DNA of 64,000 nt, from contig NZ_CP158687.1 of assembly GCF_040580765.1 (NCBI RefSeq), positions 496,001-560,000 of the forward strand, read 5' to 3'. The position numbers and the translations under genes are program-made. Below the pieces are notes generated by a model that saw only the letters and a list, made by a program, of their open reading frames with translations, searched no databases and was not told the DNA's origin. This stretch comes from Lentibacter algarum (lineage in GTDB: Bacteria; Pseudomonadota; Alphaproteobacteria; Rhodobacterales; Rhodobacteraceae). Positions within the stretch are counted from its first letter, which is position 1, and every line of letters begins with the position of its first letter. Below are positions 1 to 9,629 of the stretch, one piece after another.

Positions 1-1
1 T

Positions 2-227
2 GCTGAACTATCCGCATATGCGAACATGGCGGAGTATGCCTGTTTTGAGCCTGAACAAGAAGCCAATGTTCGTACGGGGTGCTCATGGGGGGAATGACAG
101 CGCGATCAAAGAACGCAAGGTCGATAGCTTCCGATACAAGCTTGAGACTTTGCCATCTGTGATGGCCTCGGACTTCGGGGTTGATCTGGAGGCTTTTGAG
201 GCGGCTTGGAGCGAGGTTTGCGCCTGA
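2..227 (+). CDS. 3' end of an unidentified gene, possibly frameshifted
   Basis: Partial gene running in from the left edge; no family recognised. Two plus frames look coding one after the other. The frame starting at base 2 reads acidic, with codons typical of this genome, up to a stop at 95-97. The frame ending with the stop at 225-227 reads well from about base 93 and ends DLEAFEAAWSEVCA. They meet at a run of six G (87-92), and removing one G would join them into a single C-terminus. This may be a real frameshift, a sequencing error, or simply an open frame from base 3 (first ATG at 18). Function unknown. Confidence 0.35.
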   Translation, partial: LNYPHMRTWRSMPVLSLNKKPMFVRGAHGGNDSAIKERKVDSFRYKLETLPSVMASDFGVDLEAFEAAWSEVCA

Positions 228-510
228 CGGCCCATGCGGCAAAGGGATTGGCCCCGCTGTGTTGACAAGCTCTGCGACTCCCCCTAAAAGCCCCTCATCC
301 GGCTATGGGCACGCCCTAATGCCGTTTACATAACTTGAGTGGTCAAGATCCGAGCTATTGCTGCGAAGATCCTCTGTAAACCCGCCGCGCCGTTTACCTC
401 GGAATGGGAACGATGCGGCTTTTGTGTGTTGTGGACGCATGATGCACGCGAATTGAAACCGCGAGGGGACACCCTTGCATACATGTGTTGAGAAACGGGA
501 AAAGAGCCCT
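228..510 (+). promoter_or_regulatory. str operon upstream region and leader
   Basis: This 283-base stretch separates the upstream gene end from rpsL. It contains a good promoter candidate: TTGACA at 262-267, a 17-base spacer and TAAAAG at 285-290, followed by a C-rich discriminator. That would give an rpsL leader of more than 200 bases. A second weaker candidate is TTGAAA at 453-458 with TGCATA at 476-481 (17-base spacer), which would start transcription about 20 bases before rpsL. No convincing coding frame was seen. Which promoter is used is inference. Confidence 0.5.
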
Positions 511-882
511 ATGCCAACGATCCAACAGCTCATCCGGAAGCCCCGGAAGCCGAAAGTCAAACGCTCCAAATCGCTTCACCTCGAGGGTAACCCTCAGAAG
601 CGCGGCGTTTGTACACGCGTCTATACAACCACGCCTAAGAAGCCGAACTCGGCGATGCGTAAAGTTGCTAAAGTACGTCTCACAAATGGCTTTGAAGTCA
701 TCAGCTACATCCCAGGTGAAAGCCACAACCTTCAGGAGCACTCTGTTGTCCTGATCCGTGGCGGTCGTGTAAAAGACCTTCCCGGTGTTCGCTACCACAT
801 CCTGCGCGGTGTTCTTGATACGCAAGGCGTTAAAGACCGTAAGCAGCGCCGTTCGAAATATGGCGCTAAGCGTCCTAAGTAA
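511..882 (+). CDS. rpsL: 30S ribosomal protein S12
   Basis: Small-subunit protein of the decoding centre; 123 residues, the normal length. The start [13 protein letters not shown] at 511 is preferred over an in-frame ATG 36 bases upstream because it is the conserved S12 N-terminus. The family signature [10 protein letters not shown] is present, and Lys43 and Lys88, the classic sites of streptomycin resistance changes, are both wild type. First gene of the str operon; rpsG follows after 12 bases. Expression is probably from the promoter region just upstream. Confidence 0.98.
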   Translation: MPTIQQLIRKPRKPKVKRSKSLHLEGNPQKRGVCTRVYTTTPKKPNSAMRKVAKVRLTNGFEVISYIPGESHNLQEHSVVLIRGGRVKDLPGVRYHILRGVLDTQGVKDRKQRRSKYGAKRPK

Positions 883-1365
<483 letters not shown>

Positions 1366-1380
1366 TAGGAAGCACCTGAT

Positions 1381-3501
1381 ATGGCACGCGACTATCCCCT
1401 CGAACGCTACCGTAACTTTGGTATCATCGCGCACATCGACGCCGGTAAAACCACATGTTCCGAGCGTATCCTGTTTTACACGGGTAAATCACACAACATC
1501 GGCGAAGTGCACGATGGCGCAGCCACCATGGACTGGATGGAGCAAGAGCAGGAGCGTGGCATCACGATCACCTCAGCTGCGACAACCACGTTCTGGGAGC
1601 GCACAGAGAACGGCACAGAAGCCGACTCACTCAAGCACCGCATGAACATCATCGACACACCAGGCCACGTTGACTTCACAATCGAAGTTGAGCGTTCGCT
1701 TGCGGTACTCGATGGTGCGGTTACTGTTCTTGACGGTAACGCCGGCGTTGAGCCACAGACCGAAACAGTATGGCGTCAAGCCGACCGCTACAAAGTTCCG
1801 CGGATTGTTTTTGTCAACAAAATGGACAAAATCGGCGCAGACTTCTTCAACTGTGTTCGCATGATCGAAGACCGCACGGGTGCGACAGCTATCCCTGTTG
1901 GTATTCCGATCGGTTCGGAAACAGATCTTGAAGGTCTGATTGATCTTGTGACCATGGAAGAATGGCTGTGGCAGGGCGATGACCTTGGCGCATCATGGGT
2001 CAAAGCTCCAATCCGTGACGGTCTCAAGGCGCAAGCCGACGAGTGGCGCGGCAAGCTTGTTGAAGCTGCTGTGGAAATGGACGACGACGCTATGGAAGCC
2101 TACCTCATGGAAGGCACAGAGCCTGACGTGGCAACGCTTCGCGTACTGCTTCGCAAGGGCTGCTTGGCTCTGAAGTTCGTTCCTGTTCTTGGTGGTTCCG
2201 CCTTCAAAAACAAAGGTGTTCAGCCGCTTCTCAACGCCGTAATCGACTACCTCCCGAGCCCGCTCGACGTTGTTGATTACATGGGCTTTAAGCCAGGCGA
2301 TGAGACAGAAACACGTGACATCCCGCGCCGTGCGGACGATGACATGGCGTTCTCTGGCCTTGCGTTCAAGATCATGAACGACCCGTTTGTTGGCTCGCTG
2401 ACATTCACACGGATCTATTCAGGTAAGCTCGAAAAGGGCGACACTGTCTTTAACTCTACCAAAGGTAAGAAAGAGCGCATCGGTCGTATGATGATGATGC
2501 ACTCAATCAACCGTGAAGAGATCGAAGAAGCTTTCGCTGGCGATATTATCGCTCTGGCTGGCCTCAAAGATACAACAACGGGCGACACACTTTGCGACGT
2601 TAAAGAGCCAGTGGTTCTGGAAACAATGACATTCCCCGATCCCGTTATCGAGATTGCCATTGAGCCAAAGACAAAGAACGACCAAGAGAAAATGTCTCAA
2701 GGTCTGCAGCGTCTTGCGGCTGAAGATCCCTCGTTCCGTGTTGAGACTGACATTGAATCAGGCCAGACCATCATGAAGGGTATGGGTGAACTTCACCTCG
2801 ATATTCTCGTGGACCGTCTGAAGCGTGAATTCAAAGTTGAAGCCAACATCGGTGCGCCACAGGTTGCTTATCGTGAGACCATCTCTCACGAAGTTGAGCA
2901 CACTTACACGCACAAGAAACAGTCGGGTGGTTCAGGCCAGTTCGGCGAGGTGAAAATGATCATCTCTCCAACAGAGCCAGGCGAAGGTTACTCGTTTGAA
3001 AGCCGTATCGTCGGCGGGTCTATTCCTAAAGAATATATCCCAGGCGTAGAAAAGGGCATCAACTCCGTCACAGACAGCGGCCCTCTGGCTGGCTTCCCTG
3101 TGATCGACTTCAAAGTTGCTCTGATCGACGGTAAGTTCCACGATGTTGACTCATCGGTTCTCGCATTCGAAATCGCGGCCCGTATGTGTATGCGTGAAGG
3201 CATGCGCAAAGCTGGCGCGAAATTGCTTGAGCCAGTGATGAAAGTCGAAGTGATTACACCTGAAGAATATACAGGCGGCATCATCGGCGATTTGACATCA
3301 CGTCGTGGTCAGGTTTCGGGCCAAGAGCCTCGCGGCAACGCGATTGCGATTGATTGCTTTGTGCCGCTCGCGAACATGTTCGGCTACATCAACACTCTGC
3401 GTTCTATGTCTTCGGGCCGCGCTCAGTTTACGATGCAGTTTGACCATTACGAGCCGGTTCCAAACAACATCTCGGAAGAAATCCAAGCGAAGTACGCTTA
3501 A
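1381..3501 (+). CDS. fusA: Translation elongation factor G
   Basis: GTPase that drives tRNA-mRNA translocation on the ribosome. 706 residues, full length. The N-terminal G domain shows the P-loop AHIDAGKTT near residue 18, the switch [10 protein letters not shown] and the base-specificity motif NKMD. Domains II-V follow, with the conserved domain IV/V stretches ([27 protein letters not shown]). Third gene of the str operon, 15 bases after rpsG. It resembles the canonical translocation factor rather than the recycling-only EF-G2. A hairpin lies between its stop and tuf. Confidence 0.98.
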   Translation: MARDYPLERYRNFGIIAHIDAGKTTCSERILFYTGKSHNIGEVHDGAATMDWMEQEQERGITITSAATTTFWERTENGTEADSLKHRMNIIDTPGHVDFTIEVERSLAVLDGAVTVLDGNAGVEPQTETVWRQADRYKVPRIVFVNKMDKIGADFFNCVRMIEDRTGATAIPVGIPIGSETDLEGLIDLVTMEEWLWQGDDLGASWVKAPIRDGLKAQADEWRGKLVEAAVEMDDDAMEAYLMEGTEPDVATLRVLLRKGCLALKFVPVLGGSAFKNKGVQPLLNAVIDYLPSPLDVVDYMGFKPGDETETRDIPRRADDDMAFSGLAFKIMNDPFVGSLTFTRIYSGKLEKGDTVFNSTKGKKERIGRMMMMHSINREEIEEAFAGDIIALAGLKDTTTGDTLCDVKEPVVLETMTFPDPVIEIAIEPKTKNDQEKMSQGLQRLAAEDPSFRVETDIESGQTIMKGMGELHLDILVDRLKREFKVEANIGAPQVAYRETISHEVEHTYTHKKQSGGSGQFGEVKMIISPTEPGEGYSFESRIVGGSIPKEYIPGVEKGINSVTDSGPLAGFPVIDFKVALIDGKFHDVDSSVLAFEIAARMCMREGMRKAGAKLLEPVMKVEVITPEEYTGGIIGDLTSRRGQVSGQEPRGNAIAIDCFVPLANMFGYINTLRSMSSGRAQFTMQFDHYEPVPNNISEEIQAKYA

Positions 3502-3517
3502 TCTTATAGAAAATTTG

Positions 3518-3538
3518 GGCGGGCCAGTCGGGCCCGCC
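3518..3538 (+). other. fusA-tuf intercistronic hairpin
   Basis: GGCGGGCC (3518-3525) pairs perfectly with GGCCCGCC (3531-3538) across a 5-base loop. No U-run follows, so it is unlikely to terminate. It may mark mRNA processing, stabilise the 3' end of the fusA transcript or partially attenuate, which would help set tuf expression apart from fusA. Confidence 0.55.
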
Positions 3539-3567
3539 TATCCTTAGAATGAATAGGAGGCCATCTC

Positions 3568-4743
3568 ATGGCAAAGGAAAAGTTTAGCCGTAACAAACCG
3601 CACTGCAACATCGGCACGATTGGTCACGTTGACCACGGCAAGACGACGTTGACAGCAGCGATCACGAAATACTTCGGTGACTTCAAAGCGTACGACCAGA
3701 TTGATGGCGCGCCAGAAGAGAAAGCCCGTGGTATCACGATTTCAACAGCGCACGTTGAGTATGAGACAGAGAACCGTCACTACGCACACGTCGACTGCCC
3801 AGGCCACGCGGACTATGTGAAGAACATGATCACGGGTGCGGCGCAGATGGACGGCGCGATCTTGGTTGTGAACGCGGCCGACGGCCCGATGCCACAGACA
3901 CGCGAGCACATTCTGCTTGGCCGTCAGGTTGGCATCCCGTCAATGGTTGTTTTCATGAACAAAGTTGACCAGGTTGACGACGAAGAGCTTCTTGAGCTCG
4001 TTGAAATGGAAATCCGTGAGCTTCTGTCAGCTTATGATTACCCAGGTGACGACATTCCAGTGATCGCGGGCTCAGCGCTTGCGGCGATGGAAGGCCGTGA
4101 CGCGAACATCGGCGAAGACAAGATCCGTGAATTGATGGCGGCTGTTGATGAGTACATCCCACAGCCTCCACGCGCGATCGACGAGCCCTTCCTTCTGCCA
4201 ATCGAAGACGTGTTCTCAATCTCAGGCCGCGGCACAGTTGTGACGGGTCGTGTTGAGCGTGGCGCGATCAACGTTGGCGACGAAATGGAAATCGTTGGTA
4301 TCCGCGACACCAAGAAAACGACCTGCACAGGCGTTGAAATGTTCCGCAAGCTGCTTGATCGCGGTGAAGCTGGCGACAACGTTGGCGTTCTTCTTCGCGG
4401 CATCGACCGTGAAGGTGTTGAGCGTGGCCAGGTTCTTTGTAAGCCCGGTTCTGTGAACCCGCACACCAAGTTTGAGGCAGAAGTTTACATTCTGACCAAA
4501 GACGAAGGTGGCCGTCACACGCCGTTCTTCGCGAACTACCGTCCACAGTTCTACTTCCGTACAACGGACGTGACAGGCACGGTTGAGCTTCCAGAAGGCA
4601 CGGAAATGGTTATGCCAGGCGACAACCTGAAGTTCGGCGTTGAGCTGATCGCGCCTATCGCGATGGAGCAAGGCCTGCGCTTTGCGATCCGCGAAGGCGG
4701 CCGTACCGTTGGTTCGGGCGTTGTTGCGAAGATCGTTGAGTAA
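3568..4743 (+). CDS. tuf: Translation elongation factor Tu
   Basis: GTPase that delivers aminoacyl-tRNA to the ribosomal A site. 391 residues. The G domain shows [10 protein letters not shown], switch [10 protein letters not shown] and NKVD; domains 2 and 3 follow, ending [10 protein letters not shown] strong ribosome binding site, AGGAGG, precedes the ATG. Last gene of the str operon; a textbook terminator follows 27 bases after the stop, so the S10 ribosomal operon (rpsJ onward) does not continue from here. A second tuf copy elsewhere in the genome is common in this group but cannot be seen. Confidence 0.98.
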   Translation: MAKEKFSRNKPHCNIGTIGHVDHGKTTLTAAITKYFGDFKAYDQIDGAPEEKARGITISTAHVEYETENRHYAHVDCPGHADYVKNMITGAAQMDGAILVVNAADGPMPQTREHILLGRQVGIPSMVVFMNKVDQVDDEELLELVEMEIRELLSAYDYPGDDIPVIAGSALAAMEGRDANIGEDKIRELMAAVDEYIPQPPRAIDEPFLLPIEDVFSISGRGTVVTGRVERGAINVGDEMEIVGIRDTKKTTCTGVEMFRKLLDRGEAGDNVGVLLRGIDREGVERGQVLCKPGSVNPHTKFEAEVYILTKDEGGRHTPFFANYRPQFYFRTTDVTGTVELPEGTEMVMPGDNLKFGVELIAPIAMEQGLRFAIREGGRTVGSGVVAKIVE

Positions 4744-4770
4744 GCTCTAGAGCTTATACAGACTTAGAAA

Positions 4771-4799
4771 GGGCCGCCTCATAAGGGCGGCCCTTTTTC
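4771..4799 (+). terminator. Rho-independent terminator of the str operon
   Basis: Perfect 8-bp stem GGGCCGCC (4771-4778) / GGCGGCCC (4786-4793), 7-base loop, followed at once by TTTTT. Ends the rpsL-rpsG-fusA-tuf transcript. Confidence 0.92.
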
Positions 4800-4861
4800 T
4801 GTGACAGGTCTTCGGGTGTGCTTTGTTACGCTTCTGGAAACAGTACGGATTGTGCCAGAGA

Positions 4862-5920
4862 ATGAGTAACCCCTATGACGCGCTAGGCACTTCTGCATTT
4901 TGGCGCACGGCTGTCGCAGAAAAGGGCCCGCTAGGGCTCGAGCACCTTTGGACGCCAAAGTTCCATGTGCGCCCCGAGCATAAAATTGTGACAGCGGGCA
5001 GTTGTTTTGCTCAGCACATTGGCCAAGCACTTGTGGAGCGCGGATACAGCTGGCTTGACGCGGAACCTGCGCCGCCTTGGGTTGTTGGGGAGGATGCGAA
5101 GGCTCTCAATTACGGGGTTTTTAGCTGTCGCACAGGGAATATCTACACGCCTAGGATGCTGTTGCAATGGCTGCGGCTTGCGTTTGAGGGGGGGGACACT
5201 GAGCTATGGGAGGCAGAGGGTCGTTGGTTTGATCCGCTTCGGCCTGTGATCGAGCCAAATGGTTTCGCTCACAGTGACGAGTTGCAATCTGCGCGTCAGG
5301 CGACGCTGGCGAGCATCCGAAATGCTGTCACGGAAGCAGATGTTTTCATCTTTACGCTCGGGCTGACAGAGGCATGGCGTCATAGTGGCACAGATTTTGA
5401 ATATGCGCTCTGCCCTGGTACCATTGTAGGGGCTGAGTTCGATGAAGCTGTGCATTGCTTTCACAATGCCAGTTTTGCGCAATTGCGTGACGATCTGGAG
5501 GCCGCAATTGCTTTGATGCGGGAAAAGAACAGCGCTTTAAAAATCTTACTTACTGTTTCGCCCGTACCGTTGGTCGCCTCTGCCTCGGGGGCACATGTGT
5601 TGGCGGCCACGTCTCATTCCAAATCGCTGTTACGCGCGGTTGCGGGAGAGTTGGCTGGTGCTGCAGAGGCTATCGATTACTTCCCCTCTTATGAGATCAT
5701 TACGCACCCCGTGTTTCGCGGGATGTTCTTTGCGCCAAACATGCGGGCGGTCGTGCCTGAAGGTGTTGCAACGGTAATGAGGCATTTCTTCGAGGATCAG
5801 CGTCGAGTGTTTGGAGAGGTCGTTCAGTCTTCACCGGGCAAGCGCCGCAAAAAGAACAAAGTGCGATCGGAAAGTGATGTGATGTGTGAAGAGGAATTGC
5901 TCAATGCCTTCGCAAAGTAA
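4862..5920 (+). CDS. GSCFA-domain protein
   Basis: 352-residue protein of the GSCFA family, related to SGNH/GDSL hydrolases. The family-naming motif GSCFA is seen at residues 46-50 (TAGSCFAQHIG). The ATG at 4862 is chosen because MSNPYDALGTSAFW fits the usual family N-terminus; an earlier in-frame start lies 39 bases upstream. The C-terminal tail is strongly basic (KRRKKNKVR). No signal peptide is visible, so it is probably cytoplasmic. The next gene, also SGNH-like, overlaps its end by 17 bases, pointing to co-translation and a shared role, perhaps on an acylated glycan or glycoconjugate (inference). Members of this family are poorly characterised. Confidence 0.85.
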   Translation: MSNPYDALGTSAFWRTAVAEKGPLGLEHLWTPKFHVRPEHKIVTAGSCFAQHIGQALVERGYSWLDAEPAPPWVVGEDAKALNYGVFSCRTGNIYTPRMLLQWLRLAFEGGDTELWEAEGRWFDPLRPVIEPNGFAHSDELQSARQATLASIRNAVTEADVFIFTLGLTEAWRHSGTDFEYALCPGTIVGAEFDEAVHCFHNASFAQLRDDLEAAIALMREKNSALKILLTVSPVPLVASASGAHVLAATSHSKSLLRAVAGELAGAAEAIDYFPSYEIITHPVFRGMFFAPNMRAVVPEGVATVMRHFFEDQRRVFGEVVQSSPGKRRKKNKVRSESDVMCEEELLNAFAK

Positions 5921-6638
5921 GCTTGCGATTTTTGGCGATAGCAATCTCGGGGCTGTGCGTCGCGCTTTTGACGACGGATTGCTGAGCTTTCCCGGGTATG
6001 ACGTTGAGTTTTGGGGCGCAGCTGGCAGCGAGTATCGCAATATTCACTACGGCAAAGGCGCGTTGCGTCCAATCACGCCAGAAGCCGAAAAGGCCGTTCT
6101 TTTTGTCAACGGAAAGGGGCGCAAGCATCTGCGGACCAAAGACTTCAATGTTTTTGTCTTTTATGGCGTGCGGCTTCGGTTGGCTGAGTTCTTCGCAGCA
6201 TATATCGATCTGATGCTTGATCATGAGCGTTCGGTCAGTGAGGCGGCACTTGCATCTGCGGCCAAGCAGTTCTTGCAGGAGCGTCGCGCCGTTAGGATGG
6301 CACAGCTGATGAAGGCGGATGGGGCCGAGGAGATTGTCTTTGTTTTCGCGGGCTTTCCATGTTGGGGTGTCATAGATCAGAGAGCAGAGGGCCGCCTCTT
6401 GGCAGACTACCCAAGAGTATTAGAGGCGCAGCCGAGCCATAGAGCACGGTTGTGGGCTGCGCTTGAGCGAGCTTTTGAGGATTTGGGGCTGGGATTTATC
6501 GGACAACCAGAAGAGGCTGTCGTGCAGGGTATGTTTAGCGACCCTGTTTATGCAGTTGAGGGCGCTGCCGAAAAAGAGGATGCCAATCATAAATCGCCAA
6601 GTTTTGCGGCCTTGCAGCTGAAAAAGCGCTTTGAGTGA
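5904..6638 (+). CDS. SGNH-hydrolase-like protein
   Basis: 244 residues, starting MPSQSKLAIFGDSNLG at 5904; an upstream in-frame start at 5886 is less likely. The N-terminal GDS motif at residues 11-13 resembles block I of SGNH/GDSL esterases, with Ser13 as the candidate nucleophile. A late D-A-N-H near the C-terminus could be the block V Asp-x-x-His pair, although further from the end than usual. No signal peptide or membrane segment is seen. It overlaps the GSCFA gene and is probably translationally coupled to it. Substrate unknown; catalytic competence is inferred from motifs only. Confidence 0.55.
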   Translation: MPSQSKLAIFGDSNLGAVRRAFDDGLLSFPGYDVEFWGAAGSEYRNIHYGKGALRPITPEAEKAVLFVNGKGRKHLRTKDFNVFVFYGVRLRLAEFFAAYIDLMLDHERSVSEAALASAAKQFLQERRAVRMAQLMKADGAEEIVFVFAGFPCWGVIDQRAEGRLLADYPRVLEAQPSHRARLWAALERAFEDLGLGFIGQPEEAVVQGMFSDPVYAVEGAAEKEDANHKSPSFAALQLKKRFE

Positions 6639-6689
6639 AAAAGCGCCTTGATTTCCGCCGCGCTGCGATTTATCCGATAGCTTGGCCTT

Positions 6690-6765
6690 AGGGGTATAGC
6701 TCAGTTGGTAGAGCGACGGTCTCCAAAACCGTAGGCCCACAGTTCGAGTCTGTGTGCCCCTGCCA
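6690..6765 (+). tRNA. tRNA-Trp (anticodon CCA)
   Basis: 76-base cloverleaf. Acceptor stem AGGGGTA (6690-6696) pairs with TGCCCCT (6755-6761); discriminator G and an encoded CCA end follow (6763-6765). Anticodon stem ACGGT/ACCGT encloses loop CTCCAAA with anticodon CCA at 6723-6725; the T arm contains TTCGAGT. In many relatives tRNA-Trp precedes secE-nusG; here a DUF4166 gene follows. Confidence 0.96.
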
Positions 6766-6854
6766 TTTTCCTTTGATGACTTGTCATTTATCAGATCAAA
6801 GCCTAGTCCAACGCGGGCAGGTTTGGTCGGCAGAGATGTGAGGAGACTTCTGAT

Positions 6855-7352
6855 ATGAGGCTATTTGAACGCATTCTCGGCGCGCGCTTTGAGGCGCTTG
6901 CGCCTGAAGTTCAGGCGCTCCATCGTCAGGTTGGCATCAAAGAGGGCGAGATCAGTTTGCGAGCCTCTCCAATCATGCAACTCTTTGGCTTTCCCCCACC
7001 TTGCAAAGATGCGCCACTTTGGTTTGGCACGCGAGAAGAGGAACACGTAGCGATTTGGCGGCGTCAGATTAAGGACCGCGAGTTGCGTTCTGAGGTCTGG
7101 CAGTCGGGTGATCTGGTTGTTGAGCGTATGGGCGTTGTGACGATCACCTCTGAGCTTGTCATTGCGCATGGAGCGCTCAGCCAAGAGACCAGAGGGGTTC
7201 GTTTTATGGACATGCCTTTGCCGCGCGCGCTATGGCCGCGCGTCACGGCCCGCGAATGGGGGGCCGCTGGGACGTATCACTTCAAGATAGAAGTGCGTGC
7301 TCCTATCTTTGATGTCGTCTTGCTCGCTTATGAAGGCTGGCTTAGGCCTTAA
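6855..7352 (+). CDS. DUF4166 domain protein
   Basis: 165-residue soluble protein matching the DUF4166 pattern: an opening LFERILGARFEALAPEVQALH and a later GVRFMDMPLPRALWPRV stretch. The domain occurs alone or fused to saccharopine-dehydrogenase-like oxidoreductases; here it stands alone. Function unknown. The ATG at 6855 has an AGGAGA-type ribosome binding site. Its 3' end overlaps that of the convergent ddaH gene by 11 bases, with no room for a terminator between them. Confidence 0.8.
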   Translation: MRLFERILGARFEALAPEVQALHRQVGIKEGEISLRASPIMQLFGFPPPCKDAPLWFGTREEEHVAIWRRQIKDRELRSEVWQSGDLVVERMGVVTITSELVIAHGALSQETRGVRFMDMPLPRALWPRVTAREWGAAGTYHFKIEVRAPIFDVVLLAYEGWLRP

Positions 7353-8148
7353 CTGGGGGCTTTGGCGGCGAGAAGCGCAGGCTTAGGCAGGACATGCCTC
7401 CATCGAGCTTGGCGGCCTCTGAATTGCCGACTTCACGCACAGTATAGCCCGCCTTATCAAGCACCTCCGCTGTGCGCGGGAAGCCTGAGGGCATGATCAC
7501 CAGTTCGTTGAAGCGGATGGTGTTGCCGCAGGCCTCTTCGCCCTCGGCGGTATGGATGACGCGGTAGCCCTCAAAGCAGCCTGAGGCGGCGAGGCGTTTT
7601 GTGGAGAGGATGGTCTCTTCATCGAGCAGCGAGCAGTCAGTCTTGAAGTGCAGTACGCCCGCAGGGGTGGTGACTTCGCGCACGGTGTAGCCCCAGTCGA
7701 CTGTGGCGCGGCGGAGGGCTTCGATGCCGCCCGATGTGGTGCGGGCTGACGTTCCGACGAGGATTTCTTTTTCTGTGGTCAGGATGTCGCCGCCTTCGAT
7801 AAAGTCGGGGGCTTCGATTGTGCGGATGTCTTCATAGAAGTGGGCCAATGTGGGAGCCATGATCGCGGCCTCGCCGAGGCGTGTTGGCGCGCCGGGGCGC
7901 ATGACAACGGCCCCTTCAGGAAGGCAGAGGGCGGCATCTTCAACGAAGACGCTGTCGGGGTAATCTTCCAATGCGTCAAGCAGCGTGACCTCTGCACCTG
8001 TAGAGCGCAGGGCGGCGACATAGTCGGCATGATGCTGAGCAAAGAGCGCAAGATCGGGTGTGCCTGTATCCACAGCGCGCAGGCCTTTGATGATGCTTTG
8101 CGACGGTTGGCGTGAGATCGCATGTGAAAAGGTATATGAGCGTGACAT
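7342..8148 (-). CDS. Dimethylarginine dimethylaminohydrolase-like amidinohydrolase
   Basis: 268 residues of the guanidino-modifying pentein fold (DDAH/arginine deiminase superfamily). Expected reaction: N-omega-methylated arginine plus water gives citrulline plus methylamine, or a related hydrolysis. Visible elements are FVEDAA (68-73), EGGD (118-121), the catalytic His in LHFKTD (His167) and the nucleophile in GGMSC (Cys254) close to the C-terminus. Last gene of a minus-strand operon with an amino acid ABC transporter, 9 bases after a permease gene, so its substrate is probably imported by that system. Agmatine deiminase is unlikely at this length; arginine deiminase is usually much longer. 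Confidence 0.85.
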   Translation of the reverse strand: MSRSYTFSHAISRQPSQSIIKGLRAVDTGTPDLALFAQHHADYVAALRSTGAEVTLLDALEDYPDSVFVEDAALCLPEGAVVMRPGAPTRLGEAAIMAPTLAHFYEDIRTIEAPDFIEGGDILTTEKEILVGTSARTTSGGIEALRRATVDWGYTVREVTTPAGVLHFKTDCSLLDEETILSTKRLAASGCFEGYRVIHTAEGEEACGNTIRFNELVIMPSGFPRTAEVLDKAGYTVREVGNSEAAKLDGGMSCLSLRFSPPKPPVKA

Positions 8149-8157
8149 GAGGCGCCT

Positions 8158-8853
8158 TTAACTGCGGGATTGTTTTGGTATGCGGTTTTCCAGATAGCGG
8201 AACCCGAGGACAAGAATGCCTGTGAGGCAGAGATAGATTGCTGCAACAAAGAGCAATGGCTCATATATTTTGTATGTTTCCTGCCGCACGATAGACCCGA
8301 TGCCATAGACCTCAAAGACTGTGATGGTCGCTGCAAGCGGTGTGGCTTTGAGCGTGAGGATAAATTCGCCCGTGAGGGTCGGGAATGTGTTTTGTAAGGC
8401 GCGAGGCAGCCAGACGCGGCGGAGCACTTGGAAGGGGCTCATGCCGATGGCTCGCGCGGCCTCAAGTTCGCCTTTGGGGACACCACGGAAGGCTCCGCGC
8501 ATGATCTCGCCCTCATAGCCTGCTACGGACAAGGAAAACGCCAGAACCGCGTAGGGGAAGGCATCGCGCAACACAGGCCAGAGGAAGCTCTCGCGGATAC
8601 CGGGTATCGAGGGAAAGAGCGAGCCGACGCCGTAGTAAATCAGCCAGAGCTGAATGAGCAGAGGCGTGCCGCGGATCACTGTTGTGAAGGCACGCGCAAG
8701 CCAAGCGAGCGGTCGTGGGCCTGTGACCTGCACAAGGCCAATTGGGATCGCCAGAGACATGCCGATCAGGATCGACCAGAACAAGAGCTGCAGGGTAAGC
8801 CAGAGGCCTTCTGCGAAGCGCGGGAGATACTCGGGGAGCCATGACCAATCCAT
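8158..8853 (-). CDS. Polar amino acid ABC transporter permease (HisM/ArtM type)
   Basis: 231-residue inner-membrane permease with about five membrane segments and the EAA loop (ELEAARAIGMSPFQVLRRVWLP) that docks on the ATPase. Belongs to the basic/polar amino acid uptake family (HisMQ, OccMQ, ArtMQ). Gaps of 4 bases to the partner permease upstream and 9 bases to ddaH downstream show one transcript. Arginine or a methylated arginine is the likely cargo, judged from the coupled amidinohydrolase. Confidence 0.92.
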   Translation of the reverse strand: MDWSWLPEYLPRFAEGLWLTLQLLFWSILIGMSLAIPIGLVQVTGPRPLAWLARAFTTVIRGTPLLIQLWLIYYGVGSLFPSIPGIRESFLWPVLRDAFPYAVLAFSLSVAGYEGEIMRGAFRGVPKGELEAARAIGMSPFQVLRRVWLPRALQNTFPTLTGEFILTLKATPLAATITVFEVYGIGSIVRQETYKIYEPLLFVAAIYLCLTGILVLGFRYLENRIPKQSRS

Positions 8854-8857
8854 ATGC

Positions 8858-9571
8858 TTAACTCTGACTTGGCTGACCGCGGCGGAAGTGCCGCTCGATC
8901 AGAGCAAAGACGCCCGTGGAGGCGAGAGAGAGCGCGAGGTAGAGTACGGCTGCGGCCATATAAAACATGAAGTAAGACTTTGTTGCGCCTGCGGCCTGCT
9001 TGGTTTCAAGCGCAAGCTCAGAAAAGCCGACGACCGCAAGCAGAGCGGTTTCTTTGGTGGCGATGAGCCAGAGATTGGCAAGACCCGGCAGGGCGAAAGG
9101 GATCATGGCTGGCAATATGATACGCCAGTGTGACTTGAAGGCTGACATCCCGATCGCGCGCGCGGCTTCGATTTGCCCAAAGGGCACAGCGAGAAATGCG
9201 CCGCGCAGAACTTCTGTAGAGTAAGCGCCTTGAACAAAACCAATAACATAGATGCCGGCCCAAAGGCCTGAAATATCCATGCGCTCAAACCCCATTGAGG
9301 TGAGCGCCATATTAAGCAGGTCTGTGCCGAGGTAATAGAGAAGGAGGATCAGAACGAGTTCGGGCACGGCCCGAATAACAGTCGTGTAGACTGTGAGTGC
9401 GCCGCGCAAGACGGGACCACCGTAGATTTTTCCGAAGGCTCCGAAGAGGCCAAGGGCTAGCCCAAGAGCATAAGCGCCAAGCGCAATCTGGAACGTGCTC
9501 CAAAGCCCGCGCAGCAAGTTGCCGCCCCATCCGGGGGGCGAAAGGGCCAAGAGTTCGAGCGCGTTTTCCAT
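8858..9571 (-). CDS. Polar amino acid ABC transporter permease (HisQ/ArtQ type)
   Basis: 237 residues, about five membrane segments, EAA loop QIEAARAIGMSAFKSHWRIILP. Pairs with the neighbouring permease to form the heterodimeric channel usual for this family. The ATG at 9571 follows the binding-protein gene after 58 bases. Same operon as the binding protein, ATPase and amidinohydrolase. Confidence 0.92.
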   Translation of the reverse strand: MENALELLALSPPGWGGNLLRGLWSTFQIALGAYALGLALGLFGAFGKIYGGPVLRGALTVYTTVIRAVPELVLILLLYYLGTDLLNMALTSMGFERMDISGLWAGIYVIGFVQGAYSTEVLRGAFLAVPFGQIEAARAIGMSAFKSHWRIILPAMIPFALPGLANLWLIATKETALLAVVGFSELALETKQAAGATKSYFMFYMAAAVLYLALSLASTGVFALIERHFRRGQPSQS

Positions 9572-9629
9572 GAAGTCCGATCAGATAAAAAAGTGCGCGG
9601 CAGAAGACACCGCCGCGCACACAGGGCGT

